From: Cristatella mucedo
Taxonomy: Eukaryota; Bryozoa; Phylactolaemata; Cristatellidae
DNA: 64,000 nt
Assembly (NCBI GenBank): GCA_009760855.2
Contig: WPIO01000005.1
Span: 800,501-864,500 of the forward strand
Direction: 5' to 3'
Shown here: piece by piece, positions 10,421 through 21,905 of the stretch
How positions within the stretch are numbered: the stretch's first letter is position 1
Layout: every line of letters starts with the position of its first letter
The notes under the pieces: model-generated
Database searches by the model: none
What the model saw: the letters and a program-made list of their open reading frames with translations, nothing else
Told to the model about the DNA's origin: nothing
Translations under genes and position numbers: made by a program

Positions 10421-10656
10421 TGCGTGTGCTGCGGCCTTACAGGCAAGGTCGATAATAACCCTTTCAGCGACCGGCTGCACGGTCGCCCATGCAGTCAGTG
10501 CTGGCGGGAAATCCCTTCCGGTTGAGCTTATTCTGCTATGACGTACCAAACCTTGGCAAAAATTATAAAATAAATCTCTAATTTCACTATGTTCGTAAAA
10601 TAATTAGGTATACGACTAAGTTTATGCATGTATCCTGTAGTGTGCTCAACTTCCAA
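10421..10656. promoter_or_regulatory. candidate bidirectional promoter, PPCS / ZNF706-like
   Basis: Only about 240 bp separate the PPCS start codon from the first candidate exon of the ZNF706-like gene on the other strand. Such head-to-head spacing usually means a shared promoter. A CRE-like half-site TGACGTAC lies at about 10539. No TATA box was seen. The call rests on arrangement, not on a proven motif. Confidence 0.4.
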
Positions 10657-10713
10657 TCAGTGTTCGTGCCGTGCCATTCTTGGCCGCCTGCGATTTCGGT
10701 AGCGCTCGTCGCC
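10657..10713 (+). promoter_or_regulatory. candidate non-coding first exon A of the ZNF706-like gene
   Basis: Begins with TCAGTG, an initiator-like word, continues TTCGTGCCGTGCC and ends GCTCGTCGCC directly before GTAAGAT, a good splice donor. A near copy lies at 11049. The coding exon at 11471 is preceded by a strong acceptor, so an upstream spliced 5' UTR exon is expected. Confidence 0.45.
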
Positions 10714-11048
10714 GTAAGATATACTTTCTTTCTCTGCACGTCGTTGCATATAGCCTATTTTAGTAATCTCAGTGTAGGTCCTTGGTTTCTTAGTGCTGTA
10801 TGCTTGCTAGCTTAGCGAAAGTGACGAGGTTCAGCGCCGCCAAGACGGCTAAACTTCGCCTACTCTCCGTTTTGTGTGCCTGTTGTTAAAATCATTACTG
10901 TCGCGCGCAGGGATTCTCAAAGTCATGGCATACGGCTTGTGCATTTATGAACTGCGATGCGTTTTCATTACCGCATAGTTGACACGGTATCATGTTTGAG
11001 TCTGCTTACTCTTTCGTTCAGTAGTTCCTGCCCAGAAGGCTGTTATTC

Positions 11049-11095
11049 TCAGTGTTCGTGCTGTGCCGCTCGCGATTTCAGTGGTGCTCGTCGCC
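11049..11095 (+). promoter_or_regulatory. candidate non-coding first exon B, duplicate of exon A
   Basis: TCAGTGTTCGTGCTGTGCC, then GCGATTTC and GCTCGTCGCC/GTAAGAT. It matches exon A apart from an 8-base gap and a few substitutions. The homology starts at the initiator-like TCAGT and includes the donor, so both transcription start and splice site appear duplicated. Confidence 0.45.
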
Positions 11096-11470
11096 GTAAG
11101 ATCTGCGCTCGTGTACTTAATGAGCGCAACGTCAAACGATTGCAAATATTGACCGGAAGATAAAATCACTAATCGTGCAAAGCTGAACTTTTCTAATTTG
11201 CAGGAAAGTCTAGTCGTAGCCAGCCAGTCGATTCATTAATTGGTCATAGCTCCGGATGAGGTCTCGACCAGCAAACGTAGTAGACTGTGCATATGATTGT
11301 GACCCCTCGCCGCTCCGTTTGGCAGCTGCGATTGTCAGTTGCTAGCTAGTGCATACACGTAGCTGCTATCCATTTGCTGTTTCTTAGTTTCTTTGCTATC
11401 CATTTGCAGTTTCTTAATTTAAATTTATTAACGTACTTTTTCTTATTTTCTTTAGGGTCTTGGACGCACG

Positions 11471-11817
11471 ATGGCTAGAGGAAAGCAAAAACTTCAAGCT
11501 CAGGCTAAGAACAACGAAAAAAAGGCTGCACAAAAGACGTCGACGTCGATAAAGGAAGTCAAGAAGGCTGCACAGGCTGCACTTTTATATAGCTGTACCG
11601 TTTGCAAGGTTGGTGTGTGTGTGTGCATTCTTGTAAACCTCGTTGTGTAGCTGCAGTGATGTTACCTTTTTGCTGAACGGGATGGTAATGTAAGGTTCTC
11701 GGTGCTTACTGCTTGTGTAGGTTCCATACCCTAGCTTCATTCCCAATGCATTAATGATGGTAAACATTACAGCTATTGTCTTCCAATCTGGCAGTGATGT
11801 GGGTCCGTGTTTATGTT

Positions 11818-11897
<80 letters not shown>

Positions 11898-14800
11898 CAC
11901 AAGCTTGTGTGCTTGCCTGGTTTGCTGCTTATAGCTAGGATAACAACTGTTGCCATGCGCTGCTTGTGAGGTATTTTATAATTAGGTTTAGCATGCTGCT
12001 GTGTCCCACTTATCATAATGGTACCACACCATAATTGTATATGCTGCAAAACATGTGCCTTTGTCTGCTTGACTGGATGGGCACTTTTGAGTCCTGGTGC
12101 TGTTCAGGCTGCCTGGAACAGATCAATCAGGTCTCAGTATTATGCTCATCTTACTGCTGGCTAGGTTCGTTCAGCTTGTGTTGCATTAGATGTTAGTTAG
12201 CCTTTCACCCATCCTAGTTCATCGGCTGTGTGGGCGTTCCTCACGTTTGCCATAGCTTCTGTCTATACTCAGCAAGCTTGTTTGGCTCAATGACCTGCAA
12301 GGATTAGATACCGTGAGTGGAAGTTTCTATCACACTAATGCAGTGGTTTGTATGCATTATGAGGTTGCCTTGTTCATGTGTTGATTATTATTTTTGTCTT
12401 TTTCCCAAATCACTACCTAGAACAGGTGGTGCAGGGTTAACTAAAGATTATTTCACCCCTGAGAGGGTTCATTCTCAAAGCCTGCAGGATGCTACTAGAA
12501 AGCTAGTAGGTATGAATACGATTAGGCATAAACTAGATTAACAAGGTATGTTAGCTCAGAGCCAAAATTAAAGTCACGCCTGTTAGTTCTTTGTAAAGTG
12601 GCTCATTGGGAATGGGCTAGAGTGCGAGCAAACTGGCTCCATGAATAATGAAATTGAATGGGGCAATGAAAGCAAATTTGTCATTTTCAGTAGCTGGTAG
12701 AGTATGTTCTACATCCATCGTTACTCTAATAAAGGTTTAAATGATAACTACCTTCCGAAGGCAGGGATTTCGACATTTGGATGCTATGGACCCATGTTCT
12801 GTGGTTGCTTCTAGAGCAGATACCTAGCATCAAAACACGGGATCTTTATTGAGAACTAGTTTTACAGAGCGTTTCAGTACCTATTATCTTAGTGGAGATA
12901 ATTTTTTTTCTTACATGCCAGTTAGCCTAAGCTCATCGCTAAGGGTGTTCAATATTTTCTCTGCTTAGCTGTTGAATTTAGTTTTAGGCCATTGCATTAA
13001 CCGAGTGGCCCTAGTCAGTCTCCTGGTTTGAATCCTGTTGAGTGTGTTTAAGTGGATAGAAAGCTCCGTGCCCAGGTAGGTCATATCAATCATCTAAAGA
13101 ATTGCTTACTAAAGTTTGGGAAACTTGTGGAGTTCAATAAGGCTGAATGGTTTCAAATGCTTTGTTCGCCCTATGCCAGAGAGGCTCCTGACAGGTGATT
13201 GTTTATCCCGTTATTTATTGTACGTTTATTTAGCACTACAAGTGAATATACTCGTACTGAAACATTGCTTGCATGTTAATGCCTAAGCTTACTTTAGATA
13301 CTGTGCATCATTGCAGAAAATGTTTACGTTTTTTATATCAGAATTGGGGCTGTTTAGGGTACCGTGGCCATTGTAGACGGCCTGGATGTTTTTGTGCTCT
13401 AGGGTATGTGCATTCACTTGGTGTTAGTGCAACTATTGAGTATATTTGCATGCTGACCCTGTGCATGTCACCCCTAACCATGTTATTCATTTTGTTTGTT
13501 TATCAAGCAGGATATTAGTCACCATTCAAATGCATTTCCCTTTGCAGCAAATGTAAAGCGCCTAGAGAGAGATTGAGTTCTTTGGGGGCGCTTTATCAAG
13601 TGCATTATTATTATATTTGCTCATGTGGATATAGTTGGCATGTAGAATTTTTCTGTAGTAATCTCTTGCTTGGTCTGTGTGTCTGCTAATGGTCTATGCG
13701 CATGTGCTTGCACTCGCTTTGTAGATCATATACTCTATTGCTTTGATCTGCCATGAGAGTCAAATATTGCACTAAGCTTACTCTTTGTATGCCTTATTAG
13801 TATGACTTTTCGAATCTGGCTGCAGCTGTTGCAGATCCTGGAGCCAAGCCAGGGGTTCATTTTCGTTTATCGGTTTGCACACTCATGTTGTCAAACTGTC
13901 TAATAGTTAAAGGATTGCCATATCTTTACTGGCTTCCCGAGCCTTGGTAATTTGGGTTTAGTTACTATTGCTGCTCACTAGTATTTGACTCCATATCTTA
14001 TTCTGTAAGCACCTCTAAAATACTTAGCTTGTTGTCATTGAGCACCAGCAGGAAATTGACTGGACTAATTTGACCACATGTTGCCCTTGCTGTTTTGCTA
14101 TGAGTTTAACAGCTACTGTCAGCCAAAACAATAATCTGATGGGTTATTTCATAGACTTGTTAGTTGGGGTATACCTTGCCTTTAACCGAAATGTACACAT
14201 CAGCTAGCTAGTTATAATTCTTGATTTCGAGAGTTTAGGCATGCACCATTTTTTGTTAAGCTTGGGTGCTTAGGATTGGCCTCTACCTCTGGAAGCTAAC
14301 TAGGTAGAATTAATACTGAAATTTGTATGAAGCCCTAAGAGAACAATCTTGTTCTAGCCACTTTATGTGTGCTAGAAAAGAAGCATATCAATTGGCAAAT
14401 AATATCATATCATTTTCTTTCTCATTTTGCGACTTCGCTGTTTGCTATTCGAACGTTTAAGCTATGTGTTCGTACACTTGTGTGCATGTTATGCTGTGCG
14501 GTGCTTTCTTATTGGAGCATTTTGTACTTGAAGCTCGGCTCGATTATGATCAATCCAGTCACTTTCTTCCTCATACCATAGCTGGTATTTGCTGCGATCT
14601 TTTGCATCTGTTCATGGGCAGCTGCTTGCTTTGACATTTATATCGCTCAAGTCAAGCTGTTTTATACCAGCAGCTGTATTTAAAAAAAGGATCTCTGTCA
14701 GTATTAATCGCAATGCCTTGATTGAACCTCATGTTAATTAATGTTAAGAGGTTGCACTTGCGTGTGGTATATAGAACCTACTAGTTGACAACTATCTTTC

Positions 14801-14903
14801 TACATTATAGTCTCAAATGCCTGATCCAAAGACCTATCGTCAGCATTTTGAAAATAAGCACCCTAAAACACCACTGCCAGCTGAACTGGAAGGTGTCAGG
14901 TAG
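11471..14903 (+). CDS. ZNF706: ZNF706-like small C2H2 zinc-finger protein
   Basis: Two coding exons: 11471-11608 (46 codons) and 14811-14903 (30 codons plus stop). Together they give 76 residues, the same length as the human protein. The N-terminus MARGKQKLQAQAKN is the 4F5/SERF-like basic segment of the family. The finger is C42-x2-C45 with H58-x4-H63, and MPDPKTYRQHFENKHPKTPLP is almost the vertebrate sequence. The intron splits the finger after the second cysteine. The donor is AAG/GTTGGT and the acceptor TACATTATAG. A strong acceptor TTTTCTTTAG ending at 11453 precedes the ATG, so the 5' UTR is spliced. Human ZNF706 is a small nuclear protein reported to repress self-renewal genes; the function here is inferred by homology. 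The last codons GTCAG/GTAGGC could also serve as a donor. Confidence 0.93.
11822..11896. repeat. (TG)n microsatellite
   Basis: About 37 uninterrupted TG units inside the ZNF706-like intron, some 210 bp after the donor. Confidence 0.97.
13436..13612 (+). mobile_element. LINE 3' UTR fragment with intact hairpin
   Basis: GCATGCTGACCCTGTGCATG and ACCATGTTATTC words are followed by the terminal hairpin AAAGCGCC (13555-13562) paired with GGCGCTTT (13587-13594), then an ATTATTATTAT tail. It lies in the ZNF706-like intron in sense orientation. The rest of the intron (11900-13435 and 13613-14810) shows nothing recognisable. Confidence 0.85.
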
Positions 14904-15584
14904 GCCATCAGTGCAGCTGTTTGTTACTGTGACATAATTCGATATAACGTGCTAACCATTCTATATAATGTATTTACTAGATAGTTATACTTATTTGTTG
15001 GACTGTACTCTTCACGGCCATCCTGCAGATGTAAAATTCTATGCTCTGGCAGACTGTTTGTCAGGGTGCAAGGCTGATGCTATTTTCCGAAAATGCTGCT
15101 ATGGCAGCATACCTCGTTCATTGATGAACGACTATGTAAGAATCGCTTGCTTGGCAGCCGTAGCTCAGTTTGTTCTAAGGGCAACAGTTTGTATTGGGCA
15201 GCCTTGCTTTGAAACTACACGGATAAAAAATTGAGCATGGCAGATCCCTCCTTATCTCTAGTTCTAGAAGGGAGGTCTGGCATGTAAGATGTGACAGTGA
15301 GTCCTGTAGCTTTCCATTGAGCATCTGTCATTGTAATTATTGCCAACATGTGTTTAGTGCTGTAGACACGTCCTTTCTTCCCCTCTCCAGATAGGAGGAC
15401 TGGGACCACAACACTTTCAAATATAGTCATCAAAATCTTATAAATGGTTACCAGATGGCAATGTAGATGCCATCTCAACCAAGACATGTTCTAAAAGAAA
15501 ACCGTTAGCTGCTGTAAGGTCCTTGATGTTGTTATATGTTAAGAAAAATATATAATTAGTTTGTTTAGTGTCCTAAGAGAACTT
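14904..15584. other. 3' flank of the ZNF706-like gene
   Basis: Probable 3' UTR and intergenic sequence. No polyadenylation signal of canonical form was identified with confidence, and no gene was seen. Confidence 0.3.
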
Positions 15585-15765
15585 GATAATAATAATATCA
15601 TACGTTTGATATTTATATAGCACCCTCAGAAAAATCAATCTATTTCTAGGCACTTAGCATTTAATTTAATCTCTATCCTGGTGCTTTGCATGTTTTTCAT
15701 AGCTCGAACCTTCGGCCTTGGATGTTTAAGGCAAACACCTTATCCCTCAGCCAAGATATGGTAAA
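15585..15765 (-). mobile_element. LINE tail joined to a tRNA-derived SINE (family 3)
   Basis: The left part (AATAATAATA, TATAGCACC, ATCAATCT) is a decayed LINE/SINE tail. The right part read on the minus strand has an A-box-like TTGGCTGAGGGATAAGG and a B-box-like GGTTCGAGC, with GCCTTAAAC between them, resembling a Leu/Ser-type tRNA. The head matches 60620-60690. Confidence 0.6.
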
Positions 15766-15789
15766 TATGTGCAAGAATCGACGTCAACT

Positions 15790-17140
15790 CCTACGTTTAG
15801 ATATGGCTGAAATGAGATGCTTGTTTTGCCTAATCTTTCGGCAACTTTTGGTACTATCGATAACCAAGTCCTTCTTGAGCACCTTTTATCTCTCCTAGGC
15901 ATCACTAGCACTGCATTGCAACGGCTCAGTTCCTATCTCAGTCGGAGACTCCAGAGTATTGATTTGAATGGGAAAAGACCATCCGAGGACCCACTGAAGT
16001 ATGGGGTACCTCAAGGCTCCGTGCTGGGTCCCATTTTTTCTGGGTTAATTTTCTTTCTCTCCCTCTTGTCGGTGTGATTGACAGCTACAACCTAGGCTTT
16101 CACAACTATGCAGATGACACTCGGGTATAGCTTTGCTTTAATCTATCCCGGCCCTCCGGCACGTCCTAGTCTCTCAATTTCCTTTCTGCGTATATTGCTG
16201 ACATCCTCACATCGTTGTCAGCAAACTATCTTAAATTCAAGGATAAAACCAACTCTCCAGTTATGGGCGAACCAAGTGTGATTCGAAAATTGGAAAGGTC
16301 AATGCTTGCAATCGGTTCTGCCAGCGTATGTCCTGTTGAATCTGCACGAAATCTATGTGTCCTGTCCTATTCCAAAATGATTTTTCATTAGATGACCACA
16401 TCAGCTCTACGGTGAAGTCTGCGTACTTTCAGTTATATAACATCGCTAAAATTCCTGCTAGCTTAGGCTGGGATACTAAATCTAAATTGGTCCATGCAGT
16501 TGCCACATCCGGTCTCGACTTATGTAACTCACTACTTGCTGGCCTACCGACCTGTTCTATCATGCACTTACTGCTGGTGCAAAACTCGCCAGCTAGGCTT
16601 GTCTGTCGTGAGCATCAGAGTTGCCACATCACACCATTTCATTTCTACCTGCACCGGCTCCCAGTCAAGCATCGACTTCCAGGTTCTGTCACTCGCTTGT
16701 AGGTCTCTTCAATATTTGGCTACACCCTACCAATCGGATCTACTCCATCAACAGGCTGACCGTCGTGCCACTTGCTTTTCTGAATCTGATTATCTATCGA
16801 TACTTCATACGAACCTCAAATCCTTTGGAGGCTGTGCTTTAGTTCATATTCTTCCATAGTCGGGAACTCACTTCGATTGGCAAGACGACTCACTCTGAAT
16901 TGACATTTAAAAAGAAGCTAAAACCCATATTTATCATAGCATTTATTAGGTCTGAGATTTGTCCTTTGTGTGTTTTTGCTTGTGGAGACTGCATACTGCC
17001 ACAAACCATATTTGCATGCCGGCCCTGTGCATGTAACCCCTAAACATGTTAATCGTACTATCTTTGCACCAAATGTTAAGAGCCTAGAAAGAGATCGAGG
17101 TCTCTGATGGCTCTATATCAAATGTATTATTGTTATTATT
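15790..17140 (+). mobile_element. degenerate CR1/L2-like LINE, reverse transcriptase to tail
   Basis: Reverse transcriptase blocks in order: DNQVLLEHLLSLLGI, LSSYLSRRLQSIDLNG, YGVPQGSVLGP and YADDTRV, then the C-terminal domain with LVCREH. The 3' tail hairpin is AGAGCC (17079-17084) paired with GGCTCT (17109-17114), followed by ATTATTGTTATTATTAT. Stops and frameshifts occur throughout. Confidence 0.88.
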
Positions 17141-18129
17141 ATCCTTTGCCATGATTGATGTGTGGCCTAGAACCCAGACCTTGCTTTGGGGCATCATCTG
17201 CTTGATGCTCTGGAAGATGATGCCTTTGACACATTGTAGCTGTTGATGGCCGTATTCAGTCGGCGAATGAAGAGAAGCTGCCATCGGAGCAGCCGTTGGA
17301 TCCTGCTACCAACTGCCGTGTGAATACAGGCCTTGCTGAAGCTTTGCTTTTGTATTATGTATTTCATCGAGAGGTACCAAGGATTGTGGGATACTTTTTT
17401 ATTGCAAATACTTACATTTGCTTGTAAAGCTGCAATGCAAAAGCATATTAATCATTTGCATGGATGCAGCAATAAAAAAAAAGTGCTGAGTATCTAAACC
17501 AACTTATCTATTCACATGCTTTTGTCTCTGATATTCGAAACGTTGCAATGCACCATCAGCAGATTTACATACATTAACTGGTGGTATTCTGGTGGTTTTG
17601 TTGCTACAGACGACATGTCAAGATCATCATGGTATTTTATAATGCCTAATATATTAAAGAAACGACAAATTTAGTAGCACTATCTGGCCCCTTGGTGAAG
17701 AGTCGAAACTAAGAACTGGCAGTATCCTTAAGTAGTTTAATTGTAGATTGCTGGTAGTTGGTCCAGTCGCAGTGAGTGCTGTCAATATACTAGATCTTAA
17801 ATTTATTAAATGATACTTTTGTGCTTATGATATAATCAAGCGTTAAATTGTGTCTAAAGAGGATTTGATTCTTATCGAGGCACTTTATCCATACCAAGAA
17901 GTTGGTATCATATTAACTGATTGTCGAACATTAAGTGCACAGCTGTACAATACATTGCACAGAAAGACAATTCACATCGATGAAGCATTCAATGAGGAAT
18001 GTTTAGGTTATTTGTTTTGTTTTGAAGGCGAAGACAAAAGATACTATATCAGCAAACCAACTGGCTAGAGGTGCATATAATCTGTTATGTTAGTTATGCA
18101 GAAGAGCCAAGTTATAACAAAATAATGTG
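17141..18129. other. no gene recognised; one weak open frame
   Basis: An open stretch at 17853-18068 on the plus strand reads like plausible protein (SKEDLILIEALYPYQEVG, then DEAFNEECLGYLF) but has no ATG and no known motif. It may be an exon of an unknown gene or a relic. The acceptor and donor are not convincing. Confidence 0.2.
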
Positions 18130-18275
18130 ATTAAATATAATTCATTTATATAGCGCCCCAAGAGAACTTAATCTCTATTCAGGTGCTTCACATATGCCTC
18201 GGGGCTTGAGCCCACGACCTCAGTCAGACCTTGGTCTGGGCGAGCACCTTTACCGCTAGTTCAAACCAGCTCGAC
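18130..18275 (-). mobile_element. tRNA-derived SINE, family 1
   Basis: Almost identical to the copy at 303-455: the AATTCATTTATATAGCGCC tail is on the left, with the tRNA-like head and GGGCTTGAGCCC on the right. Confidence 0.8.
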
Positions 18276-18989
18276 AAAAGTCTCAGTGATTTAATTAAAA
18301 CAAATGCCAGCATGGAATATCACCACAAAAATTCTCAGCCAAACTACCATTAGCATCCCTCCACTGAAAGGTATGAATCTTGGCATTAAAGGCTGACCGA
18401 GTTTCTGTTTAGGCTTCTGTAGCAGTGTTTAGACACTTAGCACATAAGTTTATTGACGAGTATTGGCCGATTCCAACAAAACTCTTGCTGCAGTTCACCA
18501 AGAATGCTGTTGGTTGCTGTCTGGAGGCTCACTGGTGGCTACTTTGCACCTGTGTGTAGGGAAAGTGCCACTTACTGGGGCATACCGATAATAACTTGCT
18601 CCATTATCAGTCAGCTTAGAGGCATTGGTATCCGAACAAAGATCACTGAACGTAAAACATAATGCACCACTAGTCTTGACCAAAAAAGGCTACAGCAAAC
18701 CTACCTTTAAGTTGATAACTAATAGTGGTCGACTGCCGAACTTGGCTAAATGCTCAGTTATGAACTGAGCAGTGCAGCCTGGTCAACCAGATAAGTCCTA
18801 GTAGAGCTCGACTATCCTATACTGACTGGCAAGTAAATTGCCCAGCCCACTCGTGACACTGTAATCCTATTAATCAAACGTTGATAGAGCCCTAAGAACT
18901 AAATCTCTTGCTATGCACCTTACGTACGGAAAACAAGAATGCGGGATCAATAATCGGAATACATATTAAATAACCATATTTTATAAAAA

Positions 18990-19115
18990 AAAATTGATGC
19001 AATTCATTTGCATAGTGTCCAAAAGGAGCCTAATCTCTACTCATGTGCTTCACATATGCAGAAGGGTTCGAGTCCATGCCACGGTCGTCAAATGTGAGCG
19101 CCTTACCCCAGCCGA
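18990..19115 (-). mobile_element. degenerate tRNA-derived SINE, family 1
   Basis: AATTCATTTGCATAGTGTCC, CTAATCTCTACTC and GGGTTCGAGTCC can be aligned to the family, with many substitutions. Another short tail-like piece lies near 18885-18935. Confidence 0.5.
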
Positions 19116-19254
19116 GCCAGGCTGGCATAAAAATTCTTTTCAATAGCGCCATGAGACCCAAATCTATATCTAACTGGTGCTTTACAGCTGGCTGTGCTTA
19201 AAGAGATAACCGGGAGTCAATGAGAAGCCAGTTGCCATGCCTAAACAAGCATGC

Positions 19255-19400
19255 GAAAAATCGTAAGCTGATTTAGCAGCCTCGTCTGTATAGTGACTGA
19301 ACAGACTTCACGGCTATCAGCACAGCTTTGAGTGGAAAATAAAGGATCGACCACTGCAGGACCCGACCCCACAACCTGAGTCGTGAAGATTGAGTGCATT
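19255..19400 (-). mobile_element. tRNA-derived SINE, family 2 (decayed)
   Basis: Aligns with 28450-28615 and, reversed, with 61272-61440 through AATAAAGGATCGACCAC, CCTGAGTCGTG and the TATAGTGAC tail region. Confidence 0.5.
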
Positions 19401-20689
19401 ATTCGGTGGGCAAAGACCCAGTATCAAACGCACATAAGAAGGCATTTACAGGTGCTGAATAGTAGGGCCTTAAGTTTACGACAGCACTTGTAACCAAGTT
19501 CTAGGGGCAGAGGCTATTTCTCGCCCAGCCGAGCCATGCTCTGGCCACGCCGCCGTTCGCCAATCACGCCGCTGAGCTAGGGCATGAAGAGCGGCCGTTT
19601 GATCAAACCTCCTTATAAGAATATTGAATGCGTTAGCAGCACCAGGGAACTAAACACAACTACTGTAGTCCTGGGTACATTAGGTTACGTGTGGGGACAC
19701 AACAAACACGATGCCATCCTTCCAGACGTGGGAGGACATTCTCGAACCTGAGCAATCTTGAAGACGGCAGCAATCCACAAAAGTATCAGCTAAGACTACA
19801 TTGGTACGATATTGGTTACAGAAACGAGGATTTACTAGCACGGTAAATCTCAGCTCGTCGATGGTTCCAGCTCACGGAAGAGTAGGACTACGAACAATAC
19901 GCTAAAGGGAACTCTGGATATACTAGTGAGCTTGTCTTCGTTATCTTTAGCCCAGCTCGGGCATTGGGCCCTCGATGCATTGCCTGGGCGACCACGTCAT
20001 CGGCGAACGCCCGACACCCTCAGAGTGTATAGCAGGGTGAGACCAAGAGCCTCCCACACCCACGATTTCTCCGGCCAACGTTAGGTCTGCAAAGCCAGAT
20101 TACGTTGCGTCATCGACTATCCGGAGTAGCCTACAGGTCTGGCCCCGGCCTAGCGGGTGACCTAAACCACATTACAGCCGTCCCAGCCAACCGAACCTCA
20201 CCCGGGTGCAATTCTTTGGTTGCGTAGTCAGGATTCTTTCGGACGTCATGATCCCATAAATAGTGTATTTTGGTGAGAGAGATTAATGAGTAGCCATGTT
20301 TGATTGACATGGTATCAAGAGGTTTGAGCAAAGCAGATGCATTTGGCCATTGATTCGTGTAGTCAACTCATCAAGACAAGAGCGAAAAAGTACTCCGTGA
20401 AAGCCTCTGTCAAGATGTGCTAGCCTCACTAAGCATACTTTGTCTTGCATGATCTTTAATGTATACAATTCTGATATGCTTGCAGGGTGATACAGGGGGG
20501 AAAAGATCCTTGAAGCTCGCCTTCGTAAGAATTTGGCGAGAGCCAACTGACAACTCAAGCAGCGGAAACTTCTCAACGGTGGAGCCTTCCAAACGTCGAA
20601 CTGTAAGAGCGAGCATGATGCATCCATATATTTCCTAATCCACCACCCCTGTTTCAGAATGCACTAAGCCTCGGTTCCCAATCTTACTG
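19401..20689. other. no gene recognised
   Basis: Unique-looking sequence. Open frames on the minus strand at 20283-20627 have no recognisable motif. Part of this region may be the unreadable upstream end of the decayed ORF that follows. Confidence 0.25.
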
Positions 20690-21905
20690 ATAGGGATCAG
20701 CCATCTTCATTAGAGAGCAACAAGATAAACGGCATAGAAAATATTGTAGATACAGATGCCAAATGCACGGATGCGGCTGAGGTTTGAAGGCCGTACTTCT
20801 CTAACCTGATAGACGCAAGTTATCTTATCAGAGATCTTAGTACTACCTAGTCTTATGCTGAGCTTCTGAAATAAAGGCTCGATGAGTGAAACTTTTGGAT
20901 GAAAGTTTGAAAGGAACAGATCATAAAAGCGTCTCCAAAAGTGTTTCAACTTCTTCAGACGGCTAGATGGGCTGTGCCTCTGCAACAATGTGGTCGGTCT
21001 ATTCGAGGCTGCTGGAATTCTCCTGTACTAATCTGCGTAAATGTAACCTATTCGTAGAATGTCCATTCAGGATCCTCGGAGCCTTGCTGCTTCATAACGA
21101 GAAAAAGTACCTGTCTCTTCTTATTGCTAATGCAGCTCAGATGCGCCTAGATGCACCTTGAACTAATGCACCTCAAAGCGGACTATACCAGTGCTTATAT
21201 ATTGCTGAATGGCTTGAAGTATGGTGACTATGGGTGAGAGGTCTTTGGAGACTTCAAAATGATGTCATTCCTGATGTGCCTCTGTGGTAGTTTTGTGAAG
21301 ATCTGTGTCCTCTATGCCTATAGAGCAGGCGGCGTATTAAGGCGCACTATCATTAAAAAGAATGGCCACGCCTGACTGAGTTCTATGTAGTGGAGAACTA
21401 CATCAAGTTGGAGCTGCTGGTAGACCATAGGAATGTGCTGATACCACCGCCGCGCCTCACGTTAGGCTCAAGTTAGGCCGCATCAAGCACTTCGCCACGG
21501 CTCTAGACAGTTAGCCCATAGCTTTTAAATGCCTCAAAAAGACGGTTTTTCTCCGCTGTCGGAGGCAAAGGTCAGACCTTGTATCTCTGTCGGAAAAAAA
21601 GAAAAGAAGATCATTGAGTGTGACGAATTCGCCAAAAAAGCTAAACAGTAAGAAGAAGGTTGTCTGGAAATATTTCATTCTAACGGTTCATCCCTTTCTG
21701 GGCAATTGCAAGACAAAGACTATGAGCAGCTGGTTCATACTCTAGTTAAGAATTATAGCAAAAACATTTACACTGCAAAAATGCCGCAATATGATACGGA
21801 ATTCTCTCCAAGTCCACATCCTTCAAGTTCATTTTCTCAAATTTGCGAAAAACGTAGTTTGCTCAGTGGAGCAAGGCGAGAGCTGTCGCCAGGTTATGCT
21901 GGAAT
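20690..21905 (+). pseudogene. decayed copy of a widespread uncharacterised invertebrate ORF family
   Basis: Read across several frames on the plus strand, fragments line up in the order known from a common unnamed protein family of cnidarians, insects and other invertebrates: SYLIRDLS and AELLK near 20815, NNVVGLFEAAGI near 20980, ALLLHNEKKYLS near 21090, a GDFKMMSFLMCL block near 21250, LLVDHRNVL near 21420, LSEAKVRP near 21560, and KVVWKYFILTVHPFLGN with DKDYEQLVHTLVKNYSKN near 21660-21770. Frameshifts and stops between the blocks make it non-coding today. The family is repeat-like and probably transposon-derived; its biochemical role is not known to me. The match is from memory of conserved words. 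Confidence 0.6.

Noticed and set aside
10421-10549. N-terminal extension of PPCS by 43 residues
   Set aside because: The extension starts at a TTG and contains no ATG; the ATG at 10420 gives the normal family length.
11754-11969. Open frame through the (TG)n repeat
   Set aside because: It is only the microsatellite read as Cys-Val repeats inside an intron.
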